Shown here in pieces: positions 18,279 to 28,900 of a stretch of 64,000 nucleotides of DNA (its first letter is position 1; each line of letters begins with the position of its first letter). The stretch is from positions 310,001-374,000 of the forward strand of contig NZ_FORS01000003.1 of assembly GCF_900114065.1 (NCBI RefSeq), in the 5' to 3' direction. Source of the DNA: Stutzerimonas kunmingensis. Lineage in GTDB: Bacteria > Pseudomonadota > Gammaproteobacteria > Pseudomonadales > Pseudomonadaceae. A program made the position numbers and the translations under genes. The notes below the pieces were generated by a model. The model ran no database searches and was not told the origin of the DNA. It worked only from the letters and a program-made list of their open reading frames with translations.

Positions 18279-18707
18279 TCAGGCGGCAGGGTGATCGCTC
18301 AGCCAGCCTTCCAGTAATAGGGCTGCGGCCAGGGCATCCACCGGGCGATCGCGATAGCCGCCGTGCTGGCCCTGGCGCAGACGCTCGCCTTTGGCTTCGA
18401 ACGTGGTCAGGCGTTCGTCGTGAGTGTGCACCGGCAGGTTGAAGCGACCGTTGAGTCGGCGGGCGAACTTTTCCGCCCGGGCACTCATGTCGCTGGGCGT
18501 GCCGTCCATGTTCAGCGGCAGGCCGACGACCAGCGCATCGGGCTGCCATTCGCGCATCAGCGCTTCGATCTGTTGCCAGTCCGGCACGCCGTTCTGCGCC
18601 TTGAGTACGCAGAGTTCACGTGCTTGCCCAGTAATGACCTGGCCGACAGCGACGCCGATCTGCTTGGTGCCGTAGTCGAAGCCGAGCAGCAGTCGCGGCG
18701 CACTCAT
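18279..18707 (-). CDS. ruvX: RuvX/YqgF, RNase H-like nuclease
   Basis: This 142-residue protein has the YqgF fold of the RNase H superfamily. It has the N-terminal LLGFDYGTKQIGVAVG strand-loop with the first catalytic Asp, the central VVGLPLNMDGTPS and the C-terminal DALAAALLLEGWL with the last Asp. It is annotated as a putative Holliday junction resolvase and is linked in E. coli to pre-16S rRNA 5' processing. The start overlaps the algH stop by 4 bases, and algH-ruvX-pyrR-pyrB is a conserved order in pseudomonads. Confidence 0.94.
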   Translation of the reverse strand: MSAPRLLLGFDYGTKQIGVAVGQVITGQARELCVLKAQNGVPDWQQIEALMREWQPDALVVGLPLNMDGTPSDMSARAEKFARRLNGRFNLPVHTHDERLTTFEAKGERLRQGQHGGYRDRPVDALAAALLLEGWLSDHPAA

Positions 18708-19273
18708 GCGTGGCCGACCTGGGTGCTGAGCAGGCGCAGGTCGACGCCGAGTGATGCTGCCGCGGCGTTCAGGCGTTGGTCATAAGGTAGGTCGAACAGG
18801 ATCTCGGTATCCGCGGGGCAGCTGAGCCAGGCATTGTCGGCCAGTTCGGCTTCCAGCTGTCCCGCTTCCCAGCCGGCGTAACCGAGGGCCACGAAGTGCC
18901 GGGCAGGCCCCTGGCCGTCCGCAATGGCGAACAGGACGTCCTGCGATGTGGTCATGCCCAGCGGGCCGAGGGAGAGGGTGGCCTGGAATTGCTGGTCGGG
19001 CGAATGCAGAACGAAGCCGCGATCGGTTTGCACCGGGCCGCCGGAGAATATCGGCAGGCTCTGGCAGAGTGGGGGGATCGGCTCGTCCGGGCGCAGCTGC
19101 TCCAGCACATCAGCCAGGCTCAGCCCGCTCGGGCGATTGACGATCAGGCCCATGGCGCCTTCTGCGCCGTGTTCGATCAGGTAGATCAGCGTCTGGGCAA
19201 AGTTCGGATCGGCCATCTGCGGCATGGCGATCAGGAAGTGATGCTTGAGGTAGCTGGGCGCGGTGCTTTTCAT
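18704..19273 (-). CDS. algH: YqgE/AlgH family protein
   Basis: This 189-residue protein has the YqgE/AlgH marks FLIAMPQMADPNFAQTLIYLIEH at the N-terminus, GLIVNRPSG, and FSGGPVQTDRGFVLHS in the middle. The P. aeruginosa homologue was linked to control of alginate production. The biochemical function is unknown, and no DNA-binding motif is present. It is the first of the overlapping algH-ruvX pair and lies 66 bases downstream of tonB. Confidence 0.93.
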   Translation of the reverse strand: MKSTAPSYLKHHFLIAMPQMADPNFAQTLIYLIEHGAEGAMGLIVNRPSGLSLADVLEQLRPDEPIPPLCQSLPIFSGGPVQTDRGFVLHSPDQQFQATLSLGPLGMTTSQDVLFAIADGQGPARHFVALGYAGWEAGQLEAELADNAWLSCPADTEILFDLPYDQRLNAAAASLGVDLRLLSTQVGHA

Positions 19274-19339
19274 GCGCGTTAGCTTAAGCGTTGCACCGCG
19301 TTCCGGCTACAGGTGCGACGGTTCGCCCGGCTGCCGATT

Positions 19340-20233
19340 TCAGCGACTCGAAAGCTTGTCGCCGCGCTCGAAACGCCAGGTGCGGATGATCTCCACCTGG
19401 TCGAACTTCTGTGCCAGTTCGCCGGTGAAGGGCGCAAAAGGCGCTGCCAGTCGCACGATGCGCAGCGCGGCATCGTCCAGCACCGGCTTGCCGGAGGACT
19501 CGATCACGCGCAGCTCCTGGATGGTGCCGTCGCGGTTGATGGTCACCAGCATGCGCAGGCTGCCGTAGATCTGCTGGCGGCGGGCCTCATCGGGATAGTT
19601 GAGGTTGCCGATGCGCTCGACCTTCTTGCGCCATTCGTCGCGATACCAGGCACTGATGTCGCGCATGGTGGCGGCACTGTTCTGTCGGCTGACCCTGGGG
19701 CGCTTGGCATAGCGCTCGACCTCTTGTGCCAGCTCGGCTTCGAGGCTGGCGATCTCCGCGCTCAGTTGTGAGCTGTCGAATGCCGGCGCTGCTTGCGGCT
19801 CGGGCTGCGGTGGCGTCTGTTGCTTGACGTCGGCCTTTTCGCGCTGTGGGCTGCGAGTGGTGACGACGGTCTTCGCCGGTTCCGGCCGGGTGCTGCGAGG
19901 CGGTGCTGCCGGTGGGGTCACCTTGCGTACCTCGGTATCCTGGAACTGCGCTTGCTCGGTGGTTTTCGGCGTGGCCTTGTGCTCCAGCGTGCCGCTGCCC
20001 TGCTGATTGTCTTGGGCGAGGAAGTCCGCTTCCTTGGGCTTCTCTTCGCTTTTGAAGGTCGACAGGGTGATTTCCAGCGTCTTGCTGATCTGCTTCGGCT
20101 CGGAGAGGGTAAAGCCAAGCCCGAGAATCAAGGCCAGATGCAATGCGGTAGCCAGAAAAAGCGTGAAGCCGAGCCTGTCCGCCGGGCGGACTCGGGTGGT
20201 TTCAGGCACGGGATGGCGGATAGCGGCGTTCAT
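19340..20233 (-). CDS. tonB: TonB family energy transducer (TonB3-like)
   Basis: This 297-residue protein has one N-terminal membrane anchor (about residues 20-42) and a long Pro/Lys/Glu/Thr-rich periplasmic spacer. A coiled segment (SQLSAEIASLEAELAQEVERYA) precedes a C-terminal TonB domain with RIGNLNYPDEARRQQIYGSLRMLVTI. It should transmit proton-motive force from an ExbB-ExbD complex, not seen here, to outer-membrane proteins. The syntenic P. aeruginosa TonB3 is required for twitching motility, which fits the nearby pil genes. I chose the ATG at 20233 because the frame upstream of it runs into a repeat. Confidence 0.88.
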   Translation of the reverse strand: MNAAIRHPVPETTRVRPADRLGFTLFLATALHLALILGLGFTLSEPKQISKTLEITLSTFKSEEKPKEADFLAQDNQQGSGTLEHKATPKTTEQAQFQDTEVRKVTPPAAPPRSTRPEPAKTVVTTRSPQREKADVKQQTPPQPEPQAAPAFDSSQLSAEIASLEAELAQEVERYAKRPRVSRQNSAATMRDISAWYRDEWRKKVERIGNLNYPDEARRQQIYGSLRMLVTINRDGTIQELRVIESSGKPVLDDAALRIVRLAAPFAPFTGELAQKFDQVEIIRTWRFERGDKLSSR

Positions 20234-20278
20234 CGCAGGTCGGGTCGGCTCGAAGTGCCGCGCAGTCTGCCGGCTTTG

Positions 20279-20303
20279 AGCTTGGAGTCGCAAGCTCCAA
20301 GCT
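20279..20303. repeat. REP-like hairpin between gshB and tonB
   Basis: AGCTTGGAG (20279-20287) and CTCCAAGCT (20295-20303) form a 9-bp stem around a 7-base loop, followed by further AGCT-type repeats (AGCTAAAAGCTGTTAGCT). This resembles short extragenic palindromes scattered through Pseudomonas genomes. It may affect the gshB 3' end. Confidence 0.45.
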
Positions 20304-20320
20304 AAAAGCTGTTAGCTGGT

Positions 20321-21271
20321 TCAACCTTGCAGCTTCGCCGCGATCGCGTCCATGAGCCGTTCGCCGATGCGGGTATCAAAGGCATTGTCGATTTCGCGGA
20401 TGCAGGTCGGGCTGGTGATGTTGATTTCGGTAAGGTAGTCGCCGATCACATCCAGGCCGACAAACAGCAAGCCGCGCTTGCGTAGTTCCGGGCCGACGAT
20501 CGCTGCAATCTCGCGGTCGCGATCCGACAGCGGCTGTGCCACGCCGCGACCACCCGCGGCCAGATTGCCGCGCGTCTCGCCAGCGGCGGGGATTCGCGCC
20601 AGGCAATAGGGGATCGGCTCGCCATCGATCATCAGGATGCGCTTGTCGCCGTCCTTGATCGCGGGAATGTATCGCTGCGCCATGATTTGGCGGCTGCCAT
20701 GCTCGGTCAGAACCTCGAGAATAACCGACAGATTCGGGTCGCCCTCGCGATGACGAAAGATCGATGCACCGCCCATCTCGTCGAGGGGTTTGAGAATGAT
20801 GTCACGGTGCTCGCGGGCGAACTCGCGGAGAATGTCCGCGCGCCGACTGACCAGTGTCGGTGGGGTGCATTGTGGAAACTGGGTGGCGAAGAACTTCTCG
20901 TTGCAGTCGCGCAGGCTCTGCGGTCGATTGACCACCAGCGTTCCGGCCTTTTCCGCCAGTTCCAGCAGATAGGTTGCGTAGACATACTCGCTGTTGAAAG
21001 GCGGGTCCTTGCGCATGAGGATCACGTCCAGATCAGTCAGGGGGGCATCGATCTCCCCATCCTTCTCGAACCAGTGCTGCGGGTCATTGAATACCCGCAG
21101 CGGGCACATGCGCGCCCGGGCCTGATTGCCGAGCTGATATAGGTCGTGCTGCTCCATGTAGAACAGTGTCCAGCCTCGCGCCTGGGCAGCCAGCAGCATG
21201 GCCAGCGAGCTGTCCTTCTTGAAGGCGATCTGCGCGATAGGGTCCATGATGATCCCGACGCGAACGGTCAT
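20321..21271 (-). CDS. gshB: GshB, glutathione synthetase
   Basis: This 316-residue ATP-grasp enzyme joins gamma-glutamylcysteine and glycine in the cytoplasm. The N-terminal domain starts VRVGIIMDPIAQIAFKKDSSLAMLLAAQARG, and the ATP-grasp part shows DIILKPLDEMGGASIF and a metal site ending EINITSPTCIREID. A GC hairpin (GGCGGCG/CGCCGCC, 21291-21307) lies in the leader upstream of the ribosome site CGGAG. It starts the minus-strand run towards tonB, algH and pyr genes and is divergent from pilG. Confidence 0.96.
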   Translation of the reverse strand: MTVRVGIIMDPIAQIAFKKDSSLAMLLAAQARGWTLFYMEQHDLYQLGNQARARMCPLRVFNDPQHWFEKDGEIDAPLTDLDVILMRKDPPFNSEYVYATYLLELAEKAGTLVVNRPQSLRDCNEKFFATQFPQCTPPTLVSRRADILREFAREHRDIILKPLDEMGGASIFRHREGDPNLSVILEVLTEHGSRQIMAQRYIPAIKDGDKRILMIDGEPIPYCLARIPAAGETRGNLAAGGRGVAQPLSDRDREIAAIVGPELRKRGLLFVGLDVIGDYLTEINITSPTCIREIDNAFDTRIGERLMDAIAAKLQG

Positions 21272-21380
21272 GGGGTGTTCTCCGGCAATGGGCGGCGAAG
21301 CGCCGCCAGTGGCTCAAAATGTCGCTGCAGATTGGCTGTGGTTGTGCACTGGGTCAAGGAAAATCCGGATGCTTTTCCGG

Positions 21381-21410
21381 TTGATAGCGTGTGCATGAGG
21401 AGTGTGCTAA
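21381..21410 (+). promoter_or_regulatory. Candidate promoter for the pilGHIJK-chp cluster
   Basis: TTGATA (21381-21386) and TGCTAA (21405-21410) are 18 bases apart in the 236-base gap between gshB and pilG, about 98 bases before the pilG start. The -10 is only a partial match. A second AT-rich stretch (CATAACGATAAACTA) lies closer to the gene and could be an alternative. Confidence 0.35.
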
Positions 21411-21507
21411 AAAGGTCCGGCGATTGGGTGCAGCCCATCGGTGGCAGGGCCTCCGGCGCACTGACATAACGATAAACTACGACTCACCGAGGCGATGGTA
21501 GGGCGAA

Positions 21508-21915
21508 ATGGAACAGCACTCCGAGGGCTTGAAGGTCATGGTGATCGACGATTCGAAAACGATTCGTCGCACTGCTGAAACCCTGCTGAAGAAAGTAGGT
21601 TGCGATGTCATCACCGCTGTGAACGGTTTCGATGCGCTCGCCAAGATTGCGGATACTCATCCCCGCATCATCTTTGTCGATATTATGATGCCCAGGCTGG
21701 ACGGTTATCAGACCTGTGCGTTGATCAAGAACAACAGTTCCTTCAAGTCGACGCCGGTGATCATGCTGTCTTCCAAAGATGGCCTGTTCGACAAGGCCAA
21801 AGGGCGTATTGTCGGATCCGATCAATACCTTACCAAGCCGTTCAGCAAAGAAGAGCTGCTCGGTGCGATCAAGGCGCATGTCCCTGATTTCGCACCGGTG
21901 GAGCAAGCATCCTGA
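21508..21915 (+). CDS. pilG: PilG, CheY-like response regulator
   Basis: This 135-residue single-domain receiver has the acid pocket D14-D15, phosphoacceptor D58 (FVDIMMP) and switch lysine K110 (LTKPF). In P. aeruginosa PilG takes phosphate from ChpA and promotes pilus extension and cAMP signalling through FimV/CyaB. The sequence is almost identical to that protein. The ATG at 21508 follows AGGGCGA. It is the first gene of the Pil-Chp cluster, with pilH 43 bases downstream. Confidence 0.96.
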   Translation: MEQHSEGLKVMVIDDSKTIRRTAETLLKKVGCDVITAVNGFDALAKIADTHPRIIFVDIMMPRLDGYQTCALIKNNSSFKSTPVIMLSSKDGLFDKAKGRIVGSDQYLTKPFSKEELLGAIKAHVPDFAPVEQAS

Positions 21916-21958
21916 AGTTCGGCATTGTTTGCCGCTGAAGCCTTCCTATGGAGAAATC

Positions 21959-22324
21959 ATGGCTCGCGTTCTGATTGTTGATGATTCGCCGACCGAAATG
22001 TACAAGCTCACCGCCATGCTTGAGAAGAATGGCCATGTGGTGCTTAAAGCAGAGAATGGCGCTGACGGCGTCGCGCTGGCTCGTCAGGAAAAGCCGGATG
22101 CCGTGTTGATGGATATTGTCATGCCCGGGCTGAATGGTTTTCAGGCTACGCGCCAACTGACCAAAGATTCTGAAACCAGTCACATTCCGGTGATCATCGT
22201 CACCACCAAGGATCAGGAAACCGATAAGGTCTGGGGCAAACGCCAAGGCGCCAAGGATTACCTGACCAAGCCGGTGGACGAAGCCACATTGCTGAAGACC
22301 CTGAATGCCGTTCTGGCGGGCTGA
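21959..22324 (+). CDS. pilH: PilH, CheY-like response regulator
   Basis: This 121-residue receiver has acid pocket D8-D9, phosphoacceptor D52 (LMDIVMPGLNG) and the conserved K in LTKPVDE. PilH counteracts PilG, either as a phosphate sink or by favouring PilT-driven retraction. The ATG at 21959 is preceded by TATGGAGAAATC, a good ribosome site (GGAGA). The frame is open further upstream, but that part overlaps pilG. Confidence 0.96.
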   Translation: MARVLIVDDSPTEMYKLTAMLEKNGHVVLKAENGADGVALARQEKPDAVLMDIVMPGLNGFQATRQLTKDSETSHIPVIIVTTKDQETDKVWGKRQGAKDYLTKPVDEATLLKTLNAVLAG

Positions 22325-22365
22325 CGCCGCGGTAGCCAACACTCGGACAAAGGGACGTGGCCAGC

Positions 22366-22902
22366 ATGCCTGACATGCAAACGCCGTTTCAGCAGTTGCT
22401 GGAGCTAGATAAACGTTGCCGCACGTACGCGGCAGGCCTGCCTTCTCAGCAGGAAGCCGTGCAAACCTGGGGAGGGATCGGCTTTCGGATGGGGGGGCGC
22501 TTGTTCGTCGCTCCAATGGGGGAGGTTGGCGAAATCCTGCATGAGCCTCGCTATACGTTGCTTCCCGGCGTCAAGAGTTGGGTAAAGGGCGTGGCGAACG
22601 TGCGCGGCAGATTGTTGCCTGTGATGGACCTTTGTGGGTATTTCGGGCTTGAGCTTTCGGCACTGCGTAAGCAGCGCAGGGTGCTGGTGGTGGATCACCA
22701 GGAAGTGTTCGCCGGACTGACTGTCGATGAAGTCTTCGGCATGCAGCATTTCGCGGTGGAAACCTTCTCGGAGGAGTTGCCTCCGATCGAGGCATCAATT
22801 CAGCCATTCATTCATGGTGTGTTCCAGCGCGAGCAGCCCTGGCTGGTCTTCAGCCCGCACGCGTTGGCTACGCATCAGGCGTTTCTGGACGTCGCGTTTT
22901 AG
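22366..22902 (+). CDS. pilI: PilI, CheW-like adaptor
   Basis: This 178-residue CheW-domain protein links the receptor PilJ to the kinase ChpA at the inner membrane. The motifs GIGFRMGGRLFVAPMGEVGEIL, NVRGRLLPVMDL and FGMQHF closely follow P. aeruginosa PilI. I chose the ATG at 22366 (MPDMQTPFQ) by that match; a GTG at 22357 is also in frame. It lies between pilH and pilJ on the same strand. Confidence 0.95.
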   Translation: MPDMQTPFQQLLELDKRCRTYAAGLPSQQEAVQTWGGIGFRMGGRLFVAPMGEVGEILHEPRYTLLPGVKSWVKGVANVRGRLLPVMDLCGYFGLELSALRKQRRVLVVDHQEVFAGLTVDEVFGMQHFAVETFSEELPPIEASIQPFIHGVFQREQPWLVFSPHALATHQAFLDVAF

Positions 22903-22977
22903 TTGTAGGTGGGTCGACCAAGGTCGGCCTTTTGGTTCTTGGATGGAAACGACGGGGGTCCAGGCGGGGGCCGGATA

Positions 22978-25026
22978 ATGATCAAAATGAATGCTAATGC
23001 TTTGTTGAGCGGGGTGCGCAGCAATACGCTGACCACCGGTTTGTTTATCGTGCTGATCGTATCGATCGTGCTGCTGTTCGCGAACTTCGCGTACGTCAAC
23101 ACTCAGGCCGATCACGATAACGAATACATCGCTCACGCAGGAGAGCTGCGCGTACTGTCCCAGCAGATCGCCAAGGATGCCGTGGAAGCGGCGACCGGCA
23201 CGCAGGAGGCGTTCGCGTCTCTGAAGCAGGCCCGGAACGACTTCAACCAGCGCTGGGCCTATCTCTCGCAAGGAAACGAGAACATCGGTCTGCCGGCGGT
23301 TCCCGAGTCGTTGCGCGATGAAGTCAACGCGGTGGAGCAGGACTGGAACACGCTGCGTCGCGATACCGACGCCATCCTGGCCAGTGAGCAGACTGTCCTG
23401 TCGCTCCACCAGGTAGCCAGCACCCTCGCCGAAACCATTCCTCAGCTCCAAGTCGAGTATGAGGAGGTCGTCGACATCCTGTTGGAAAGTGGTGCGCCAG
23501 CAGCCCAGGTTTCGGTTGCCCAGCGCCAGTCGCTGCTGGCCGAGCGTATCCTCGGTTCGGTGAACAAGGTGCTGTCCGGTGACCAGGACTCGGTACAGGC
23601 GGCCGATATGTTCGGTCGTGATGCCAGTCTTTTCGGTCGAGTCCTGAATGCGATGATCGAAGGCAACGTCGCCATGGGCATCACTGCGGTGGCCGACGAA
23701 GAGGCGCTGGATCGTCTCTCGGAGATCGCTGAGCTCTTCCAGTTCGTATCCGGATCGGTGGACGAAATTCTCGAAACGTCGCCTGAACTGTTCCAGGTGC
23801 GCGAGTCGGCGAACAGCATCTTCGAGGTTTCGCAGACCCTGCTCGACAAGACCTCCGCGCTGTCGCAAGGCCTGCAGAGCCGCGCCGATGCCCGTTATCT
23901 CAACACCATCCTCGGTTACGTGCTGGGCGCCATTGCGCTGGCCTCGATCATCCTGATTGGTCTGGTAATGGTTCAGGAAGCACGCCGCCGCCTGAGCGAA
24001 ACCGCTGAGAAGAACGAGCGTAACCAGGCTGCGATTCTGCGACTGCTCGATGAAATCGGCGACCTCGCAGACGGTGACCTGACGGTGGCCGCGACCGTTA
24101 CCGAAGACTTCACCGGTGCGATTGCCGACTCAATCAACTACTCCATCGACCAGCTGCGCGAACTGGTAGCCACCATCAACCAGACCGCTGTTCAGGTATC
24201 GGGCGCTGCGCAGGAAACCCAGGCGACTGCAATGCACCTCGCCGAGGCCTCCGAACACCAGGCCCAGGAAATTGCCGGTGCTTCTGCTGCAATCAACGAA
24301 ATGGCGGTTTCCATTGACCAGGTATCGGCCAACGCCGCGGAATCCTCGGCGGTAGCAGAACGTTCGGTAGCCATTGCCAACAAGGGTAACGAGGTGGTGC
24401 ACAACACCATCACCGGCATGGACAACATTCGCGAGCAGATCCAGGACACGTCCAAGCGGATCAAGCGTCTCGGTGAGTCGTCCCAGGAGATCGGTGACAT
24501 CGTCAGCCTGATTAACGACATTGCCGACCAGACCAACATCCTTGCACTCAACGCGGCGATCCAGGCATCCATGGCGGGCGACGCAGGCCGCGGCTTCGCC
24601 GTTGTAGCGGACGAAGTACAGCGCCTGGCTGAACGCTCTTCCGCGGCGACCAAGCAGATCGAGGCACTGGTAAAGACCATTCAGACCGACACCAACGAGG
24701 CGGTCATCTCGATGGAACAGACCACCTCCGAAGTGGTGCGCGGTGCGCGTCTGGCGCAGGACGCCGGTGTGGCACTGGAAGAGATCGAGAAGGTATCGAA
24801 GACGCTTGCGGCGCTGATCCAGAACATCTCCAACGCGGCACGTCAGCAGGCTTCTTCGGCCGGCCACATCTCCAACACCATGAACGTGATCCAGGAGATC
24901 ACCTCGCAGACCTCGTCGGGTACCACCGCTACGGCCAAGAGCATCGGTAATTTGGCCAAGATGGCCAACGAGATGCGCCATTCCGTTTCCGGCTTTACCC
25001 TGCCGGATGCTCCGGATCAGGCCTGA
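22978..25026 (+). CDS. pilJ: PilJ, type IV pilus methyl-accepting receptor
   Basis: At 682 residues this equals the length of P. aeruginosa PilJ. Membrane segment 1 is at about 18-39 and segment 2 at about 310-332. The periplasmic part between them senses pilus-related signals, and a HAMP region follows. The cytoplasmic signalling hairpin has its tip near residues 503-540 ([20 protein letters not shown]). PilJ works with PilI and ChpA and is adapted by PilK and ChpB. I chose the ATG at 22978 because the frame upstream runs through a non-conserved leader. Confidence 0.96.
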   Translation: MIKMNANALLSGVRSNTLTTGLFIVLIVSIVLLFANFAYVNTQADHDNEYIAHAGELRVLSQQIAKDAVEAATGTQEAFASLKQARNDFNQRWAYLSQGNENIGLPAVPESLRDEVNAVEQDWNTLRRDTDAILASEQTVLSLHQVASTLAETIPQLQVEYEEVVDILLESGAPAAQVSVAQRQSLLAERILGSVNKVLSGDQDSVQAADMFGRDASLFGRVLNAMIEGNVAMGITAVADEEALDRLSEIAELFQFVSGSVDEILETSPELFQVRESANSIFEVSQTLLDKTSALSQGLQSRADARYLNTILGYVLGAIALASIILIGLVMVQEARRRLSETAEKNERNQAAILRLLDEIGDLADGDLTVAATVTEDFTGAIADSINYSIDQLRELVATINQTAVQVSGAAQETQATAMHLAEASEHQAQEIAGASAAINEMAVSIDQVSANAAESSAVAERSVAIANKGNEVVHNTITGMDNIREQIQDTSKRIKRLGESSQEIGDIVSLINDIADQTNILALNAAIQASMAGDAGRGFAVVADEVQRLAERSSAATKQIEALVKTIQTDTNEAVISMEQTTSEVVRGARLAQDAGVALEEIEKVSKTLAALIQNISNAARQQASSAGHISNTMNVIQEITSQTSSGTTATAKSIGNLAKMANEMRHSVSGFTLPDAPDQA

Positions 25027-25063
25027 CTTGAGCAGTGCGGCAGTCATCTGATGGCTGCCGCCG

Positions 25064-25954
25064 ATGATCATGAGCGAGGGGCAGGGCATGCAGCCGAGGT
25101 TTGACTGGGCATTGGAGCCCTTGGCCGATATGTCGCCGGCGGAATTCCATGACTGGCAGACGCTCCTCGAAGAGCGCTCCGGCATGGTCGTCAGCGAACG
25201 CAGGCGCAGCTTCCTGCAGACCAATCTGAGCGCTCGCATGCGCGAGGTCGGTGCTCCCGACTATGCCAGCTACTATCGGCAGGTCACCTCCGGCCCCCGT
25301 GGTGCTGTCGAGTGGTCGACCCTCATGGACAGGCTGACCGTTCAGGAAACACGTTTCTTCCGTCATCCCGCTTCTTTTGATCTGCTCGAAACCTACTTGC
25401 GCCAGCGTCTGGAGCAGGAGTCGATCAAGCGACCCCTGGCGCTGTGGAGCGTGGGTTGCGCAAGTGGTGAAGAGACGTACTCGCTAGCCATGGCCACCGC
25501 CGAGGCGCTGGCGGGACGCGAATTCGACGGCAGCTTCGGGGTCACCGGTACGGATATCAGTCTGAGCGCGCTGGCCAAGTCCCGAACAGCGGTCTACAGC
25601 GCGCGCAAGCTGGAGCAGGTCGAACCGGCGTTGCGTGAGCGTTATTTCCTGTCGCTATCCGATGATCGTTTTCAAGTGATTCCCGGCCTGGCCGCACGTG
25701 TGTGCTTTGCAAGGCTCAATGTGCTGGAACTGGCGAACTCGCCCGTTTCCAGCATGGACGTTATTTTCTGTCAGAACCTGCTGATCTATTTCCGCCGCTG
25801 GCGTCGCCGAGAAATCCTCAATCGCCTGGCAGATTGCCTGGCTCCGGGGGGATTGTTGGTGATCGGTGTAGGTGAAGTGGTCGGCTGGCAGCATCCGGGA
25901 TTGCTTCCGGTGGCCAACGATCAGGTTCTGGCTTTTACCCGGAAAAGTTTATGA
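25064..25954 (+). CDS. pilK: PilK, CheR-type methyltransferase
   Basis: This 296-residue SAM-dependent glutamate methyltransferase is predicted to methylate PilJ. The helical N-terminal CheR domain includes FHDWQTLLEERSGM and ETRFFRHPASFDLLE. The SAM motif LWSVGCASGEETYSLAM starts near residue 126, followed by GTDISLSALAKSR and the FCQNLLIYFRR box. Either the ATG at 25064 or that at 25070 could be the start. The stop overlaps the chpA start by 4 bases (ATGA). Confidence 0.93.
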   Translation: MIMSEGQGMQPRFDWALEPLADMSPAEFHDWQTLLEERSGMVVSERRRSFLQTNLSARMREVGAPDYASYYRQVTSGPRGAVEWSTLMDRLTVQETRFFRHPASFDLLETYLRQRLEQESIKRPLALWSVGCASGEETYSLAMATAEALAGREFDGSFGVTGTDISLSALAKSRTAVYSARKLEQVEPALRERYFLSLSDDRFQVIPGLAARVCFARLNVLELANSPVSSMDVIFCQNLLIYFRRWRRREILNRLADCLAPGGLLVIGVGEVVGWQHPGLLPVANDQVLAFTRKSL

Positions 25955-28900
25955 GCGGAGTCGCTATGGGTGATCGGCACGATTATGTCGCCCTGGAGTG
26001 GGTGAAAGGCGAGATTGCCGAGACGCTTAAGCAGGCGCGTCAGGCTCTGGAGGCGTTCGTCGAGAACCCACAGGACTCGACCCGGATGCGCTTTTGCCTG
26101 ACCTATGTGCATCAGGTCCACGGCACTCTGCAGATGGTGGAGTTCTTCGGCGCAGCATTGCTCGCCGAGGAAATGGAGCAGCTGGCGCGGGCCCTGCTCG
26201 ACGAGCGGGTGGCCAATCAGGGCGAGGCGCTCGAGGTGATGATGCAGGCCATCCTGCAGCTGCCTGCCTATCTGGACCGCATTCAGAGTGCGCGCCGCGA
26301 CCTGCCGATGGTGGTGCTGCCGCTGCTTAACGACCTGCGCGCCGCTCGCGGTGAAAAGCTGCTTTCTGAAACCAGCCTATTTTCACCCGACCTGTCCGGA
26401 CGCACGCCGGCGCTTTCCCAGGAGTCGGTCGAGCGTCTGCGTACGAACGAGCTGCCGGCCCTGCTGCGCAAGCTGCGCCAGATGTTGCAGGTTGCGCTGG
26501 TTGGGGTGATTCGCAACCAGGACCTGCCGACCAATCTCGGCTACATGGTGCGCGTATTCGCCCGCCTGGAAATGCTCTGCAAGGATGCGCCACTGGCGGC
26601 GCTATGGCAGATCGCCTCGGGCATGGTCGAAGGTCTGGCCAGTGGCGGCGTGAGCAACGGCACCTCCGTCCGCACCTTGTTGCGACAGGTAGACAAGCAG
26701 CTCAAGCGGTTGGTCGAGGAAGGCGCTGATGGCCTAAATCAGGCTGCGCCCGATGAGCTGATCAAGAACCTGCTCTTCTACGTCGCCAAGGCGCCGGGGC
26801 AGACGCCCCGTATCCAGGCGTTAAAGCAGCTTTACCGCCTCGACGAAGCGCTGCCGGACAGCGCCGTGGTCGATCAGGAGCGTGCTCAGCTGGCTGGTCC
26901 CGACCGTGGTGCGATGCGCTCGGTGGTCGCTGCCCTTTGTGAAGAGCTGGTGCGGGTAAAGGACAGCCTGGACCTGTTCGTGCGCAGCGATCGCAAGGTC
27001 ATTGCCGAGCTGTCCGGCCTCGAGGTGCCGCTCAAGCAGATCGCCGATACCTTGGCAGTGCTCGGCTTCGCTCAACCGCGCAAGATCATTCTCGATCAGA
27101 TCGTCCTCGTCCAGTCCGTAGCGCAGGGGCAGCAAGCGCCCGACGACGCCATACTGATGGATATCGCCGGTGCGTTGCTCTATGTCGAGGCTACTCTGGC
27201 CGGCATGGTCGGCGGTCCCGCGGAGGAGCGCAGCGAAGCAAGCCACCTGCCGACCACCGATGTTGCCCAGATTCACCAGTTGGTCATTCGCGAAGCGCGT
27301 AACGGGCTGGAGCAGGCCAAGGACGCAATCATCGAATTCATTGCATCGCAATGGAACCACGAGCATCTGGCCCGGGTGCCGGATCTGCTCACTCAGGTTC
27401 GCGGCGGTCTGGCGATGATTCCCCTGGAGCGTGCTGCGGCCCTGCTGCAAGCCTGCAATGGCTACATCCAGGATCAGCTTCTGGCGCGACAGGCTGTGCC
27501 GGACTGGCAGAGCCTGGATACCCTGGCTGACGCGATCACCAGCGTCGAGTATTACCTCGAGCGACTGTCCGAGGATTGCGGCACCCAGGGCGATCTGATT
27601 CTGGATGTGGCCGAAGAAAGCCTGCAGAACCTCGGCTACTCGCTTGGAGTTGCAAGTGCTCCGATGAAGGTCGCGGCGGTCGAGAACGAATTCGCCGATC
27701 CGCTGGACGAGATCGAAGTGCTGCCTGAGGAGCCAGACGCAAGTCTGGATGCATTCGACTCCGTTGCGGTCGACCAGGAAGAATCTCCGGCACCGATGGG
27801 CCCTGATTTCTTGAGCGAGGCGCAAGCGCCACTCGAGAGCCGTGATGCGGAGATCGCGGCGGAGGCCGAGGAAAGCGAGTGGACGCTGGAAGACCTGTCC
27901 GGCGATGAAGAAATCATTTTCAACCTGCCAGAAGAGATGCCGGCGTCCGAAACGCCTCCAGACTCACTTGAAGATGAGTCGGACCTGAGCGAATGGAGCG
28001 ATGCGCAGGTCGCCGAGCTCGATCTTCCGGAAGTGAGCCTGCCAGATTATTCCGAACCTGAAAGCCTGCAGGTCGAAGTCGAGCCTGTACTCAGCCTTGA
28101 GGAAGTCATGGCGGCGCCGGTCGCAGCCATCAACCCGCCTGCTCAGGATGTACCGCCTAGCCTCCTGCCGCCTCCTGCCGACGAAGAACCGGTCGACGAG
28201 GACCTGCTGGAAGTCTTCATCGAGGAAGCGGCAGAAGTTCTGGAGGCGATTGGCGAGCAGTTGCCACTCTGGCTTGCCGACAGTGACAACAAGGATGCCC
28301 TGGGCGAAGTGCGACGTGCATTCCACACGCTCAAGGGCAGTGGGCGGATGGTGCGTGCACTGGTCATCGGCGAGTTGGCGTGGTCCATCGAGAATCTGCT
28401 CAATCGTGTTCTCGATCGCAGCATCCAGCCGACCGACGCGGTGAGGCAGGTCGTTAACGATGTCGTTGCACTCATGCCAGCCCTCGTCGATGAGTTCGCG
28501 GCCAAGGCCCAGCGCCAGCGTGATGACGTCGATCACCTTGCGGCAGCAGCGCATGCCCTGGCTAAGGGGCAGTCAGTGGTACTTTCGCAGCCTGCCGAGA
28601 CGCCTGCTGCGATTGCGGACGAGCCTGCCCCGTCCGCGGCGCCGCAAGACGATGACGACGCACTGGACCCCCAGTTGCTGGAAATTTTTCGCAACGAAGC
28701 CGAATCGCATCTGACCACGCTGGTCAGTTTTCTCGCCGATTGCGCCCAGCGCCTGCCGCAGCCGGTGACCGATGCACTGCAACGTGCCTTGCACACGCTC
28801 AAGGGTAGTGCGCACATGGCCGGCATCCTGCCGGTGGCGGAAATCGCAACGCCTCTGGAGAAGATGGTCAAGGAATTCAAGACCAACCTGATCCAGATGG